A stretch of DNA of 64,000 bases from Microcoleus sp. FACHB-672 (GTDB lineage: Bacteria > Cyanobacteriota > Cyanobacteriia > Cyanobacteriales > Oscillatoriaceae): the NCBI RefSeq assembly GCF_014695725.1, contig NZ_JACJOU010000010.1, positions 1 through 64,000 of the forward strand, read 5' to 3'. The translations under genes and the position numbers were made by a program. Positions within the stretch are counted from its first letter, which is position 1, and every line of letters starts with the position of its first letter. Positions 43,769 through 53,835 of this stretch are shown here, piece by piece. The notes below the pieces were generated by a model. It was not told where the DNA came from. It did no database searches and saw nothing but the letters and a program-made list of their open reading frames with translations.

Positions 43769-45022
43769 CTAGCTCAGCGACTCCAAATAGTCCCTTACCC
43801 GGTTGCGACGCTTCGGTTGCCGCAGCTTTTGCAGAGCTTTAGCTTCAATCTGGCGCACCCGTTCCCGCGACAAATCTAAAGCGCGACCGATTTCTGCCAA
43901 AGAGTAAGGGTGGCCATCTCCCAAACCAAACCGCATTTGAATTACATCTCGCTCGCGCGACGTTAGATCCGCCAGCAGTTGTTGCAAATCCCGATGCAGC
44001 GCTTCTCGCATCAGCATTTCTTCGGGAGAAACGTCATCGGTTTCTAACAAGTCTCCGAGTTCAGTATCTTTCTCATTCCCGACTTTCGTTTCTAATGACA
44101 CCGCACGGGGCACCCGTAATAAAACTTCCCGCACTTGAGCCGGCGTCATCTCTAACTCGCCGGCAATATCTTCAATCGTTGGGGTGCGACCTTTTTCTTG
44201 AGAGATTTTGCGCTGTGCTTTTTTAATTTTATTAAGCTTTTCAGTGATGTGCACCGGCAGACGAATGGTGCGGCTTTGTGTGGCAATGGCGCGAGTAATT
44301 CCCTGACGAATCCACCAATAGGCATAGGTGCTAAACCTGTAACCCCGCGTGGGATCGAATTTCTCGACTGCACGCTCTAAACCCAGGGTGCCTTCTTGGA
44401 TCAAATCCAATAATTCCAAACCGCGATTTTGATACTTTTTAGCGACAGACACGACCAGGCGCAAATTGGCCTTAATCATGTGATCCTTCGCCCGGATGCC
44501 TTCAGCTTGGACTTGCTCCAACTCCTCCACGGTCAGATCGGCAACTTCCGCCCAGCGGCGTTTGCCGGCAGCCAAAGTAGGCTTGAGGTCACTGACCATA
44601 ATCCCAGCTTCAGCAGCCCATCGCTCCAAAGAAGGACGCATCCCTAGATGAGCAGCTAACCGATCACGAGCCTCAATTAGTTGGCTGTAGCGCTTAATCA
44701 ACCCATCCTCCGAGGATGCCGCTTGATCTCGCAACTCTTGCACCCGCATATAGCGCTGGACATTTTGAGCTTCCGAGACTTCTTCATCGCGCCCTAATAA
44801 ACGGACACGACCGATTTCTTGAAGGTACAAACGCACTAGATCAGTGGTACGGCGGCTGGCGGTTGGCCCAAAACTCACTGCGTCTGCACCCTCTATTTCC
44901 AGCTCAATAAATACATCTCCGATTGCTTCTGCATCACCGGCGATTTTTTCGGGCTGAACACCAGAGGCATTCAGTTGTTCGTCATAGCCTGCATTCGTGT
45001 ACAAGAAAGTTCCTGGCATCAT
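43769..45022 (-). CDS. sigC: Group 2 sigma-70 factor, probably SigC
   Basis: 417 residues from ATG 45022 (MMPGTFLYTN); a TTG at 45052 would add ten residues. Regions seen: 1.2 (DLVRLYLQEIGRVRLLGRDEEV near 60), 2.1-2.4 (NLRLVVSVAKKYQNRGLELL, DLIQEGTLGLERAVEKFDPT, YAYWWIRQGITRAI), 3 (IRLPVHITEKLNKIKKAQR), and 4 (SRERDVIQMRFGL, SLAEIGRALDLSRERVRQIE). The group 2 factors keep the SigA-like promoter-reading residues but lack region 1.1. The short N-terminus and RLLGRDEEVSEAQ fit SigC more than SigB/D/E, from memory. No neighbouring anti-sigma gene. Confidence 0.88.
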   Translation of the reverse strand: MMPGTFLYTNAGYDEQLNASGVQPEKIAGDAEAIGDVFIELEIEGADAVSFGPTASRRTTDLVRLYLQEIGRVRLLGRDEEVSEAQNVQRYMRVQELRDQAASSEDGLIKRYSQLIEARDRLAAHLGMRPSLERWAAEAGIMVSDLKPTLAAGKRRWAEVADLTVEELEQVQAEGIRAKDHMIKANLRLVVSVAKKYQNRGLELLDLIQEGTLGLERAVEKFDPTRGYRFSTYAYWWIRQGITRAIATQSRTIRLPVHITEKLNKIKKAQRKISQEKGRTPTIEDIAGELEMTPAQVREVLLRVPRAVSLETKVGNEKDTELGDLLETDDVSPEEMLMREALHRDLQQLLADLTSRERDVIQMRFGLGDGHPYSLAEIGRALDLSRERVRQIEAKALQKLRQPKRRNRVRDYLESLS

Positions 45023-45535
45023 AGCGTTGGTCTCAGTTGCTCTGGGTGACAATGAGGCTCAGTTAGCGGTCGATCACTTTGTTATTGTTCCCGCCCTTGG
45101 GGACTAACAAACATCGCTGGTAGTTCCATTGCGGACTGGGCTAACATGGCGACACTGGGTGGGACTCCGGCTCTGGGTAAGCCTGAAGGGGCTGCGGTGG
45201 TAATGGCAGCTACTCCAGCAGATAGATACGTCTCTCGGTATCTAACTGCTAAAGTGGAGGCGAGAAACAACACGATTGCTCGTGTGTAGGTAGTATAGAA
45301 GTGAAGGCAACGAGAAGGTTGTGACCTCTGTTAGCTTCAGCTTTAATCTTCATCACCGCTGATCGGTTATCCCGATCACTACGAAGATTTATTTAAAATG
45401 TTTCCTTCGGGATAAACCCTCCATCAAAAGAGTTACAACCCAAGCCCTGAATGCTTGCGCCTCCTGTACTCTGCGCCTAGAGGGCGAGAGATTTTAAACT
45501 TTAAAATTTTGGTTGCCGGCATAGCCGATTCAACT
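45023..45535. other. Intergenic with a possible DUF2808 scrap
   Basis: Promoter side of the sigma gene and downstream side of gpsA. A 20-base sequence at 45367-45386 (plus strand) is identical to codons in the DUF2808 gene (35791-35810), in frame for YPDHYE. A 63-codon minus-strand frame at 45082-45273 is not convincing. Confidence 0.35.
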
Positions 45536-46474
45536 TTAATCGGCTAGTGGCTTTGATTCTGGCTTAACATCTCGTAACATCAGGGCTTCAACTGCTGATT
45601 GCGGCGTAATTTCGCCCTGAAGTAACCGATTTACTAGATAGGAAATTGGCACGTAAATCCCTTGCTGATCGGCTCGCTGAATCAATACCGGCGTCGTACT
45701 CACGCCCTCAGCCGTTCCTTCAAGTTGGGCCAGGATTGCCTGTAGTGTTTGGCCTTTTGCTAACTGGTAGCCAACTTGATAATTGCGGCTAAGAGCGCTG
45801 TTGCAGGTCGCCAGCAAATCCCCTAGCCCTGACAAACCATAGAACGTTTCGGTTTGGGCACCCCAATTTGTGCCAATTCGGATAATTTCTGCCAAACCGC
45901 GAGTCAGCAGTGCCGCCTTAGCATTCGTACCCAGATCCAGCCCATCACACACACCGGCTGCGATCGCCATCACATTTTTTAAAGTTCCGCCCAATTCTAC
46001 GCCTAGGGGGTCGGAATTCGTGTAAACCCGAAAGCTGCTAGAAGAAAATACGGCTTGCACGGTTGCCGCGGCCGCAAGGTCTTTACTCGCTACCACCGTC
46101 GCCGCCGGCAAACCCTGCTCAATTTCCTTAGACAGGTTAGGGCCGGCAAGTACCACAACCGGCGCAACAGGAAATGCCGCCTGCCACATCTGCGAAGGCG
46201 TGCGGGTTGTCTGTGGATCTAAACCCTTGGTTACGGTTACAAAAATGGTGTTTGAGCTTACTGGCAGAGATTGCACCTGGGAAATCACTGCGCCAACGCC
46301 TCTCATGGAAACAGCAGACAGCACGATCTCAGCGCCGGCTACCACATCTTCCAGGGTTTCTGAACAGCGACGAGACCAAACACGCACTCGATGGCCATTA
46401 CCCGCTGCCAGGTTTGCCAATGCTGTCCCCCAAACACCCGCTCCAATAATTGCCAGGGTCTTTTTTTGCATCAA
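45536..46474 (-). CDS. gpsA: Glycerol-3-phosphate dehydrogenase [NAD(P)+]
   Basis: 312 residues. It reduces dihydroxyacetone phosphate to sn-glycerol 3-phosphate for lipid synthesis. NAD(P)-binding AIIGAGVWGTALANLAAGNG (GxGxxG) is at 8-27; the active-site Lys region is LGGTLKNVMAIAAGVCDGLD near 165-184, and NAKAALLTRGLAEIIRIG and TFYGLSGLGDLLATC follow. It is slightly shorter than many GpsA because the segment after VWSRR is abridged. 19 bases downstream of lipA, same strand: likely one transcript. Confidence 0.95.
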   Translation of the reverse strand: MMQKKTLAIIGAGVWGTALANLAAGNGHRVRVWSRRCSETLEDVVAGAEIVLSAVSMRGVGAVISQVQSLPVSSNTIFVTVTKGLDPQTTRTPSQMWQAAFPVAPVVVLAGPNLSKEIEQGLPAATVVASKDLAAAATVQAVFSSSSFRVYTNSDPLGVELGGTLKNVMAIAAGVCDGLDLGTNAKAALLTRGLAEIIRIGTNWGAQTETFYGLSGLGDLLATCNSALSRNYQVGYQLAKGQTLQAILAQLEGTAEGVSTTPVLIQRADQQGIYVPISYLVNRLLQGEITPQSAVEALMLRDVKPESKPLAD

Positions 46475-46493
46475 ATCAAGTTTTAGATTGCCT

Positions 46494-47366
46494 TTATCTT
46501 CGAGGATAACGTTCCATCAGCGCTCTTACTTGCTCTGCATGATAAGAAGACCGTGTCAAGGGCGAGGCAACAACTTGTAAGAAACCTAAAGATTCACCGA
46601 AATGTTGCCACTGATTAAAATGTGCCGGTGTCACCCAGTTGGCAACCGGCAAGTGCTTGGGAGTTGGCTGGAGGTATTGGCCAATGGTTAAAATATCGCA
46701 ATCTGCCTCTCGCAGATCCCGCATCACCTGGCGAATCTCTTCATCCGTTTCCCCCAATCCCACCATAATGCCTGACTTGGTATAGACTTCAGGAGCCAAA
46801 TCACGGGAACGCCGCAGCAGTTCCAACGTACGCGGGTAGTTACCTTGGGGGCGTACCCGTCGGTAGAGACGGGGAATCGTTTCGGTATTGTGGTTAAGTA
46901 CCTCTGGATGAGCGGCAAGAATCGCTTCTAGTGCCGGCCAGTTGCCACATAAGTCAGGAATCAGTACCTCAATAGTCGTTTGGGGCGATAAGGCTCGAAC
47001 CGCTTGAATACATTGCATAAATTGTGATGCTCCGCCGTCCGGCAGATCGTCCCGATTTACGGAAGTAATCACCACATGGTTTAACTTCAGGCGATGAACC
47101 GCTTGAGCCAATCGTTCTGGCTCAGTTGAATCGAGCGGTTTGGGTTTTTTCTCAAAATCGATATCGCAATAGGGACAAGCCCGCGTGCAGGCTGGACCCA
47201 TAATCAAAAAGGTAGCAGTGCCGGCTTGGAAGCACTCGCCAATATTGGGGCAAGACGCTTCTTCACAAACGGTATTCAGGGATAAATCCCGCAAAATTTC
47301 TTTAACGTTGCCGACGCGCTCCCATTGAGGGGCTTTGACTCGCAACCAGTCTGGCTTGACAGTCAC
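46494..47366 (-). CDS. lipA: Lipoyl synthase
   Basis: 290 residues. A radical-SAM enzyme that inserts two sulfurs into the protein-bound octanoyl chain. Both iron-sulfur sites are present: the auxiliary cluster in [16 protein letters not shown] (CX4CX5C) and the radical-SAM CX3CX2C in [15 protein letters not shown]. Also [34 protein letters not shown] and [10 protein letters not shown]. The C-terminal RSSYHAEQ has the conserved RSSY Ser. Cyanobacteria often have two lipA copies; which one this is cannot be told here. Confidence 0.95.
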   Translation of the reverse strand: MTVKPDWLRVKAPQWERVGNVKEILRDLSLNTVCEEASCPNIGECFQAGTATFLIMGPACTRACPYCDIDFEKKPKPLDSTEPERLAQAVHRLKLNHVVITSVNRDDLPDGGASQFMQCIQAVRALSPQTTIEVLIPDLCGNWPALEAILAAHPEVLNHNTETIPRLYRRVRPQGNYPRTLELLRRSRDLAPEVYTKSGIMVGLGETDEEIRQVMRDLREADCDILTIGQYLQPTPKHLPVANWVTPAHFNQWQHFGESLGFLQVVASPLTRSSYHAEQVRALMERYPRR

Positions 47367-47565
47367 GCGCTTATTTGAACCATTTTAGTTACACCGCTTT
47401 ACATCGTAGCCTATGTTTATTCAATTACCCAAACTGGGATACACAAGCCGATGACAACCCATAAGCTGGATATTGCAAGTGGACATCTTGCGTTTAGTTT
47501 AAACCGGCATGGGCTTGTCCCCGCCGCAGTTAACGTGATAATGTAGAAATATAGATTACACGCTT

Positions 47566-47639
47566 CGGGATGTAGCGCAGCTTGGTAGCGCACCTCGTTC
47601 GGGACGAGGGGGTCGCAGGTTCAAATCCTGTCATCCCGA
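47566..47639 (+). tRNA. tRNA-Pro (anticodon CGG)
   Basis: Full cloverleaf: acceptor CGGGATG paired with CATCCCG and discriminator A at 47639; D arm GCGC...GCGC; anticodon stem CCTCG/CGAGG around loop TTCGGGA (anticodon CGG); T arm with GTTCAAATC. No encoded CCA. Poly-T follows. It reads CCG codons. Confidence 0.95.
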
Positions 47640-47768
47640 TTTTTTAACAAAGAGCAAAACTTAAAGTTGTGCCGGCAGGATGGATGAGTTGCCTAGGCGG
47701 ATTCCGGAACCCGGACTCCGCGATCGGCACTTACTCAACTCCAGCATGGAAAACGCTCCACGTCCTGC

Positions 47769-49146
<1,378 letters not shown>

Positions 49147-49187
49147 CCGGCATCTGGCTGACCGAGCGATCGGCAGCCAGATGCCGG
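49147..49187 (-). terminator. Strong hairpin between patX and hetR
   Basis: Perfect 14-base arms CCGGCATCTGGCTG (49147-49160) and CAGCCAGATGCCGG (49174-49187), extended by CCG/CGG near the loop. On the minus strand it follows the patX stop by 121 bases and is followed by CTAATTCGGTTTTCTTTTGG, so it may end the patX transcript or reduce read-through into hetR. Confidence 0.55.
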
Positions 49188-49308
49188 TATTGAAGGGGCT
49201 TCGGCATCTGTTCCAGGCGAACGCTTGATTATTACCTTTGCCGGCTCTGCCTTGCCAACCCCCATAAGTTGGCTGCATTCTAATTTGAGGGAAAGCGATA
49301 TTAGAAAT

Positions 49309-49491
49309 TCAGCCACCCACTCGCCCACTACCCCGATGAGGAGAAATCTCCTCCTCGTTTTCCGCTTGTGTTGCGTGGCGAAAAGAAGTGGCTTGAAGCA
49401 ACTCAGTCGAATCGGAACCTATCCCTAGGGAATCAACGACAAAGCCAACCAACAGCAAACTTGATAAGACGATAAAGGCGCAAGTCCGCAT
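49309..49491 (-). CDS. patX: PatX-like HetR-inhibitor precursor with RGSGR
   Basis: A 60-residue protein. Residues 1-20 or so are a signal/anchor (MRTCAFIVLSSLLLVGFVVD), then a polar part (LLQATSFRHATQAENEEEIS), and PHRGSGRVGG at the end, with the pentapeptide RGSGR at 53-57. RGSGR is the sequence in PatS and PatX that binds the HetR hood and stops differentiation. PatX-type proteins (export signal, then C-terminal HRG[ST]GR) accompany HetR in filamentous cyanobacteria. Here the gene lies directly upstream of hetR on the same strand, and hetR keeps the peptide pocket. Export and processing to a short diffusible peptide are inferred. The three residues after RGSGR are noted as a detail. Its promoter has TCCGGA. 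Confidence 0.85.
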   Translation of the reverse strand: MRTCAFIVLSSLLLVGFVVDSLGIGSDSTELLQATSFRHATQAENEEEISPHRGSGRVGG

Positions 49492-49521
49492 GGGAAATGT
49501 CCGTATCAGAGTTTTCTACCC

Positions 49522-49552
49522 CTAATACGCGCTTGCCAATGGCTTATCCGGA
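49522..49552 (-). promoter_or_regulatory. patX promoter with TCCGGA (DIF1-like) -35
   Basis: On the minus strand TCCGGA (49552-49547), 19 bases, then TATTAG (49527-49522) as -10, with the patX ATG about 30 bases further on. TCCGGA in the -35 position is the DIF+ motif of HetR-dependent early genes in Anabaena. It fits regulation of patX by the HetR circuit. Confidence 0.55.
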
Positions 49553-49601
49553 TATTTTGTTCAACTTTGAGCGGACTTGACCAGTGAGGTGGCTGAGGTT
49601 T

Positions 49602-51437
49602 TTAGGAAATTGCTTCGACAAGTAACCAGTTGCCGGCTTGATTGAGATGCCCCCAAACAGTGAGCGGTTGTCCTGTCAGACAAGTTTGTAACTTTCGATC
49701 TACCTCAGGCTGAAGGGTAACGAGTGTCCAGCTTTGAGGGGAAATTTCAGTAGGGGTGGTGAGGGTGATGGTGTAATCCTGCGGGGCGTGCCAGTGGAAG
49801 ATGCCGGTGAAGGTAGTCTGTCTTGGGCTACTGGCAGATGAGTGATGAGTGACGACTGATGGGAGAGGACAGTCGCCGTCGGCAGGATAGGCATCTGGGC
49901 GATCTAAGTAGTAGCGCTGCCAGTGCAGCCATTCTGGGTGATCGGGTGTCAAATTAAACAGAGGAATGATCGCAGCCGGTGCCGTTGGTTCTGTTAATAG
50001 CGCCTCTTGGAGAATTCTCACCGGCAAGTCTCGCGGTTGGCAGCCTCGTTCAACACACAGTGCTGCTGCCATCCCCGCTGCTTGACCGATACCCATGACA
50101 ACCGGCTGCAAACGCGTAGCACCGTTGGCAATATGGGATACAGAAATATTTTTTTCACAGACAAGAAGGCCATCAGTTTGGGCGGGGATCAGGCTCCCGT
50201 AGGGAATGGTAAAGGGTGTGCCGGTGTATCGCCCTCCCCAGCGTAGAGATTTCGGTTGCAGTGGCAGAGAGGCCATGTCTGGCTCCCCTGTATCGGTGTA
50301 ATGGTGGTCGTTGGCATAGTTACCCAGGGCGATCGCGGTTACTTGGCCGGCTGAATCTGTCTGCAAGCTGGCCACTCGCCCTGCCACCATCGGTAAAATA
50401 TCTTGCTCTCGCACTGTCACAAGTCCTTGTAGCCGTCTGCTTTCTCGGTAGTAAGGATGTAGGGCATAAGCCGTGCTTTGATTTTGAATTGCCCTGTTGC
50501 CTGTTAAACTTTCTGGAAAGATGTGTTCAGCTAGGCCATACCGGCCGCCTAGTTGCATTTGGATAAAGCGGGCAAAACTTTGGGTGTGCCCGCTGGCTTC
50601 TTGGAGAAATTCATCCCGTGCGGTTTCCGATTCAATCAGGCGATCAAGCCGATTGCCATAGTCATTACCCCGCAGCGGCCAGTTAATCATAAAGCGATTA
50701 AACGGTAATCGTCCGTAGTTCAGAAACCGCTCTGGGCCATAATTGTCCCAAGCACCGGCAAACTGAGCGGGATTATCTAGAGGTGGGGCGGGAATTTCGG
50801 GGGCTACGGCATCGGCACCGTAATCCTGCATAATCACAACCCAAGTGGGTGCCTGTACAGGGTAGCGTTGTGTAAAAGTATTGGGTCCAATTGGGGCGCT
50901 GGGTTCACCCCACTCCCTTTGAAATTCCCAACTCCAGCGATGGGGCACTTCGGCTAGGGCGATTACGTCTCCGAGTTCTGTCGCATCTAGGGTTAAATGG
51001 GCACGGACGGTGAAATCTGCAAAACGGATGCCGGTGACCCGGTTCCCCTGCTGCAAGACTTCCAAGGGTACTTGACCACTAATCCACTGCAAGTTTGGCA
51101 GATGCTGCACCCAGTCGGTAAAGATTTGGTTGCCGATGCGCGGGTCGTAAGTAAAAAAGCTGACCCAACCGTTGTCTAACCCACCCTTTTGTCGCTGGTG
51201 GAGAGAGCGCAAGAAAGCACCCCAAATGCCGGTTTGAAAGGCTGCTAGTTCGTTGCCATCTGGGGCTGAAACGCCCGCTGAGGTTAGCATTCCTCCTAAC
51301 CAGGGAAATTCACTGACTAAGATGGTTTTGGCCCCTCGGCGGGCTGCTTGCAGGGCAGCTGCGGTGCCGCCGGTGCCGGCACCAACGACTAAGACATCAG
51401 CGCTCAATTCATCCACCACGTTGGGTTTTAGGTGCAT
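49602..51437 (-). CDS. FAD-dependent oxidoreductase
   Basis: 611 residues. The N-terminus binds FAD: ADVLVVGAGTGGTAAALQAA (GxGxxG) at 13-32, followed by FPWLGGMLTSAGVSAPDGNE. Further family motifs: FADFTVRAHLTLDATELGDV near 140-160 and GLLVCEKNISVSHIANGATR near 430, and TRLQPVVMGIGQAAGMAAAL. This is the PF12831-type family (FAD-dependent oxidoreductase, often annotated so). The substrate is unknown; the last 100 residues look like a beta-sandwich addition. It points away from the polysaccharide genes across a 184-bp divergent region. Confidence 0.88.
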   Translation of the reverse strand: MHLKPNVVDELSADVLVVGAGTGGTAAALQAARRGAKTILVSEFPWLGGMLTSAGVSAPDGNELAAFQTGIWGAFLRSLHQRQKGGLDNGWVSFFTYDPRIGNQIFTDWVQHLPNLQWISGQVPLEVLQQGNRVTGIRFADFTVRAHLTLDATELGDVIALAEVPHRWSWEFQREWGEPSAPIGPNTFTQRYPVQAPTWVVIMQDYGADAVAPEIPAPPLDNPAQFAGAWDNYGPERFLNYGRLPFNRFMINWPLRGNDYGNRLDRLIESETARDEFLQEASGHTQSFARFIQMQLGGRYGLAEHIFPESLTGNRAIQNQSTAYALHPYYRESRRLQGLVTVREQDILPMVAGRVASLQTDSAGQVTAIALGNYANDHHYTDTGEPDMASLPLQPKSLRWGGRYTGTPFTIPYGSLIPAQTDGLLVCEKNISVSHIANGATRLQPVVMGIGQAAGMAAALCVERGCQPRDLPVRILQEALLTEPTAPAAIIPLFNLTPDHPEWLHWQRYYLDRPDAYPADGDCPLPSVVTHHSSASSPRQTTFTGIFHWHAPQDYTITLTTPTEISPQSWTLVTLQPEVDRKLQTCLTGQPLTVWGHLNQAGNWLLVEAIS

Positions 51438-51621
51438 TAATACTTGAGTCCTGCTAAATTTTAGGATGGGTTTGTCGCAAATGCGAGCTGTTAGGGAACT
51501 ACGGGTTTCTGCCGATGCGTTCTCAGAATTCGTTGTTCTATATTGACTTTTACTTCGCTTGCATTTATTTTTTAATGCTTGTCCTGACTTTTAAAATCAC
51601 CGCTAGGGAGTAGCCATCTGT

Positions 51622-53766
51622 ATGGATCGTCGGACTTTTTTAACTTGGGTCTGGTTAGGTTGCTTGACTAGCGTTTCGCCTGCGATGGTTAAGGCCGGCA
51701 CTGCTGGGGTTAAGGGTGAGCTAGCCGATGATTTAGTTTCTCAACGATTAGAACCTGTTGTATTTTATGTAGCGCTTAACGGCAATGATGCTTGGTCTGG
51801 TCAACAAGCAGATCCCAATACAGCAAAGACAGATGGCCCATTCGCTACGATCCAGAAGGCACGAGATGCTATTCGCAAGCTTAAGCGTGAGCAAGGAGAC
51901 ACACTCAAGCAACCTGTCAGTGTTTTATTGCGCGGTGGCACTTACTTTTTGAGTGAGCCGATAGTATTTACCCCTGAAGATTCTGGCACTGCTAAATTTC
52001 CCATAACCTACGAAGCATATCGTGATGAGAAGCCGGTGATCAGCGGTGGACAGCGCGTTACAGGTTGGCAGCAAGAGGGGAATGTTTGGAAAGCTACTCT
52101 GCCGACACTGGAGAAAGGAAGTTGGGATTTCCTTACGTTAAGAGTAGGTAATGAGTGGGCAACTCGCGCCCGGTATCCTAACTTTGAACCCCAAAATCCA
52201 TATAAAGGTGGATGGTTGTTTGCTAAGAATACCTCGCCCAGTAAAACTGAAGTAGTTGTTGATCCCGCAAAGTTTCCCTCATGGTCAGACTGGAGCAACG
52301 CAGAAATCAACACTTATACGAATACAGGATATTGGAATGCTATTCTTCCTATCGAACGTGTAGACAAAGATAAACACACACTACATATTAAGTTGCCCGA
52401 AGAAAAAATTGAACAGGGAAATCGTTTCTATATTGCGAATGTTCGGGAAGCTTTAGACAGTCCTGGTGAGTGGTGTTTAAATAAAAAAACTGGCGACGTT
52501 TATTACTGGCCTTTACAGCAAGATTTTAAAAAATTAGAAATAGTTGTTCCAAAATTAGCTGTAGTAATTTATTTAGAAGGAAACATAAAAACCAAGAAAT
52601 ATGTAGAAAGCATTAATTTTAAAAAGCTTATTTTTACTGACACCACTTCGCCTGGTCGGGGTTATGCTTGGCGAATGCATGCTGGGATTTGGTTGACAGG
52701 CGCACGAAAATGTAAAATAGAAGATTGTACCTTTACTCGCCTGGTTGGCTATGGAATCTTAATCAAAGAAGGTTCTTCTGATAATCAAATTTTAAGCAAT
52801 AAGATGGAGAAATTAGGGCAAGGTGGCGTATTACTGGCAACAAGTAATCTTGAAGGGCAAGAATTACCTTCCCCATCTTCTAACCTAATTGCCAACAATT
52901 ATATTTATGAATGTGGACTAATTTATAAAGGGGTTGCCGGTGTATCTATATTAAAAGGTCAGAAAAATCGAATCGCTTACAATCAAATTAGTCGAATGCC
53001 AAGATGGGGAGTTTGCATAGCCTACGATTCTCAAAATAATGTTATAGAATACAACGAAGTTATCGATACAAACTTAGAAAGTGTTGACACAGGGGCGATT
53101 TATACATACGGAAAAACCAAAAAATTATCTGACAACATCATTCGATTCAACCTTATCCGCAACTCAGTAGGGTTGGGGACTACCCCTGAAGGGCGCATCC
53201 TTAGTCCTCACTACACTTGGGGTATCTACCTTGACGCTTTTAGCATTAGGACAATGGTTTATGGAAACATTGTTGTGGGGACAGTGCGGGGAGGTCTCTG
53301 TATCCTTGGGGGCAAGAGCAATGTTGTGGAAAACAACATTTTCGTTAATGGTATAGAGGCTCAAATAACTGTGCTGGCACTTGACGAATTCATGAGAGAA
53401 AATGTTTTTCGGCACAACATTGTTTTGTTTGAAAACATAAATGCCAATCTTTGGGTTAGCAATCCAGCCTTATGGAAACCTGAGCGGTTGGCTGAGGTTA
53501 ACAACAACCTTTACTGGAACACAGGGGCTTTAGACTTAGCTAATACAGCCAGGGGAATTACGCCGGAGGGGAACTTTGCCAAATGGCAAGCAGCTGGCTT
53601 CGACCGCAACTCACTCATTGCGCCACCGCTGTTTGTTGCGCCTGAAAAAGGAGACTTTCGCCTGAAACCGGAATCACCGGCCCTTAAATTAGGTTTTCAG
53701 CCTATCCCAATCGAACGTATCGGCCCTAAAGGATTCAATCGTAGCAAAGAGACCACAGTAAGGTAA
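51622..53766 (+). CDS. Exported right-handed beta-helix protein
   Basis: 714 residues. It begins MDRRTFLTWVWLGCLTSVSP, a Tat-like signal (twin Arg at 3-4). A pectate-lyase-like start (YVALNGNDAWSGQQADPNTA, DGPFATIQKARDAIRKLKRE, LLRGGTYFLSEPIVFTPEDS) leads to beta-helix coils (ARKCKIEDCTFTRLVGYGIL, NRIAYNQISRMPRWGVCIAY, IEYNEVIDTNLESVDTGAIY, YGNIVVGTVRGGLCILGGKS). It probably acts on, or binds, a polysaccharide outside the cytoplasm. It stands upstream of the polysaccharide genes on the same strand. Confidence 0.87.
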   Translation: MDRRTFLTWVWLGCLTSVSPAMVKAGTAGVKGELADDLVSQRLEPVVFYVALNGNDAWSGQQADPNTAKTDGPFATIQKARDAIRKLKREQGDTLKQPVSVLLRGGTYFLSEPIVFTPEDSGTAKFPITYEAYRDEKPVISGGQRVTGWQQEGNVWKATLPTLEKGSWDFLTLRVGNEWATRARYPNFEPQNPYKGGWLFAKNTSPSKTEVVVDPAKFPSWSDWSNAEINTYTNTGYWNAILPIERVDKDKHTLHIKLPEEKIEQGNRFYIANVREALDSPGEWCLNKKTGDVYYWPLQQDFKKLEIVVPKLAVVIYLEGNIKTKKYVESINFKKLIFTDTTSPGRGYAWRMHAGIWLTGARKCKIEDCTFTRLVGYGILIKEGSSDNQILSNKMEKLGQGGVLLATSNLEGQELPSPSSNLIANNYIYECGLIYKGVAGVSILKGQKNRIAYNQISRMPRWGVCIAYDSQNNVIEYNEVIDTNLESVDTGAIYTYGKTKKLSDNIIRFNLIRNSVGLGTTPEGRILSPHYTWGIYLDAFSIRTMVYGNIVVGTVRGGLCILGGKSNVVENNIFVNGIEAQITVLALDEFMRENVFRHNIVLFENINANLWVSNPALWKPERLAEVNNNLYWNTGALDLANTARGITPEGNFAKWQAAGFDRNSLIAPPLFVAPEKGDFRLKPESPALKLGFQPIPIERIGPKGFNRSKETTVR

Positions 53767-53835
53767 TGTAAAGAAAAGTTTCGGGCTGTGCGGCAAGCAG
53801 ACGTGCCTTAGTATGAATGGGTAAAAGGGGTAAAT

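Noticed and set aside
45082-45273. 63-codon minus-strand frame upstream of the sigma gene
   Set aside because: No SD and no recognised family; more likely leader DNA. Kept as doubtful.
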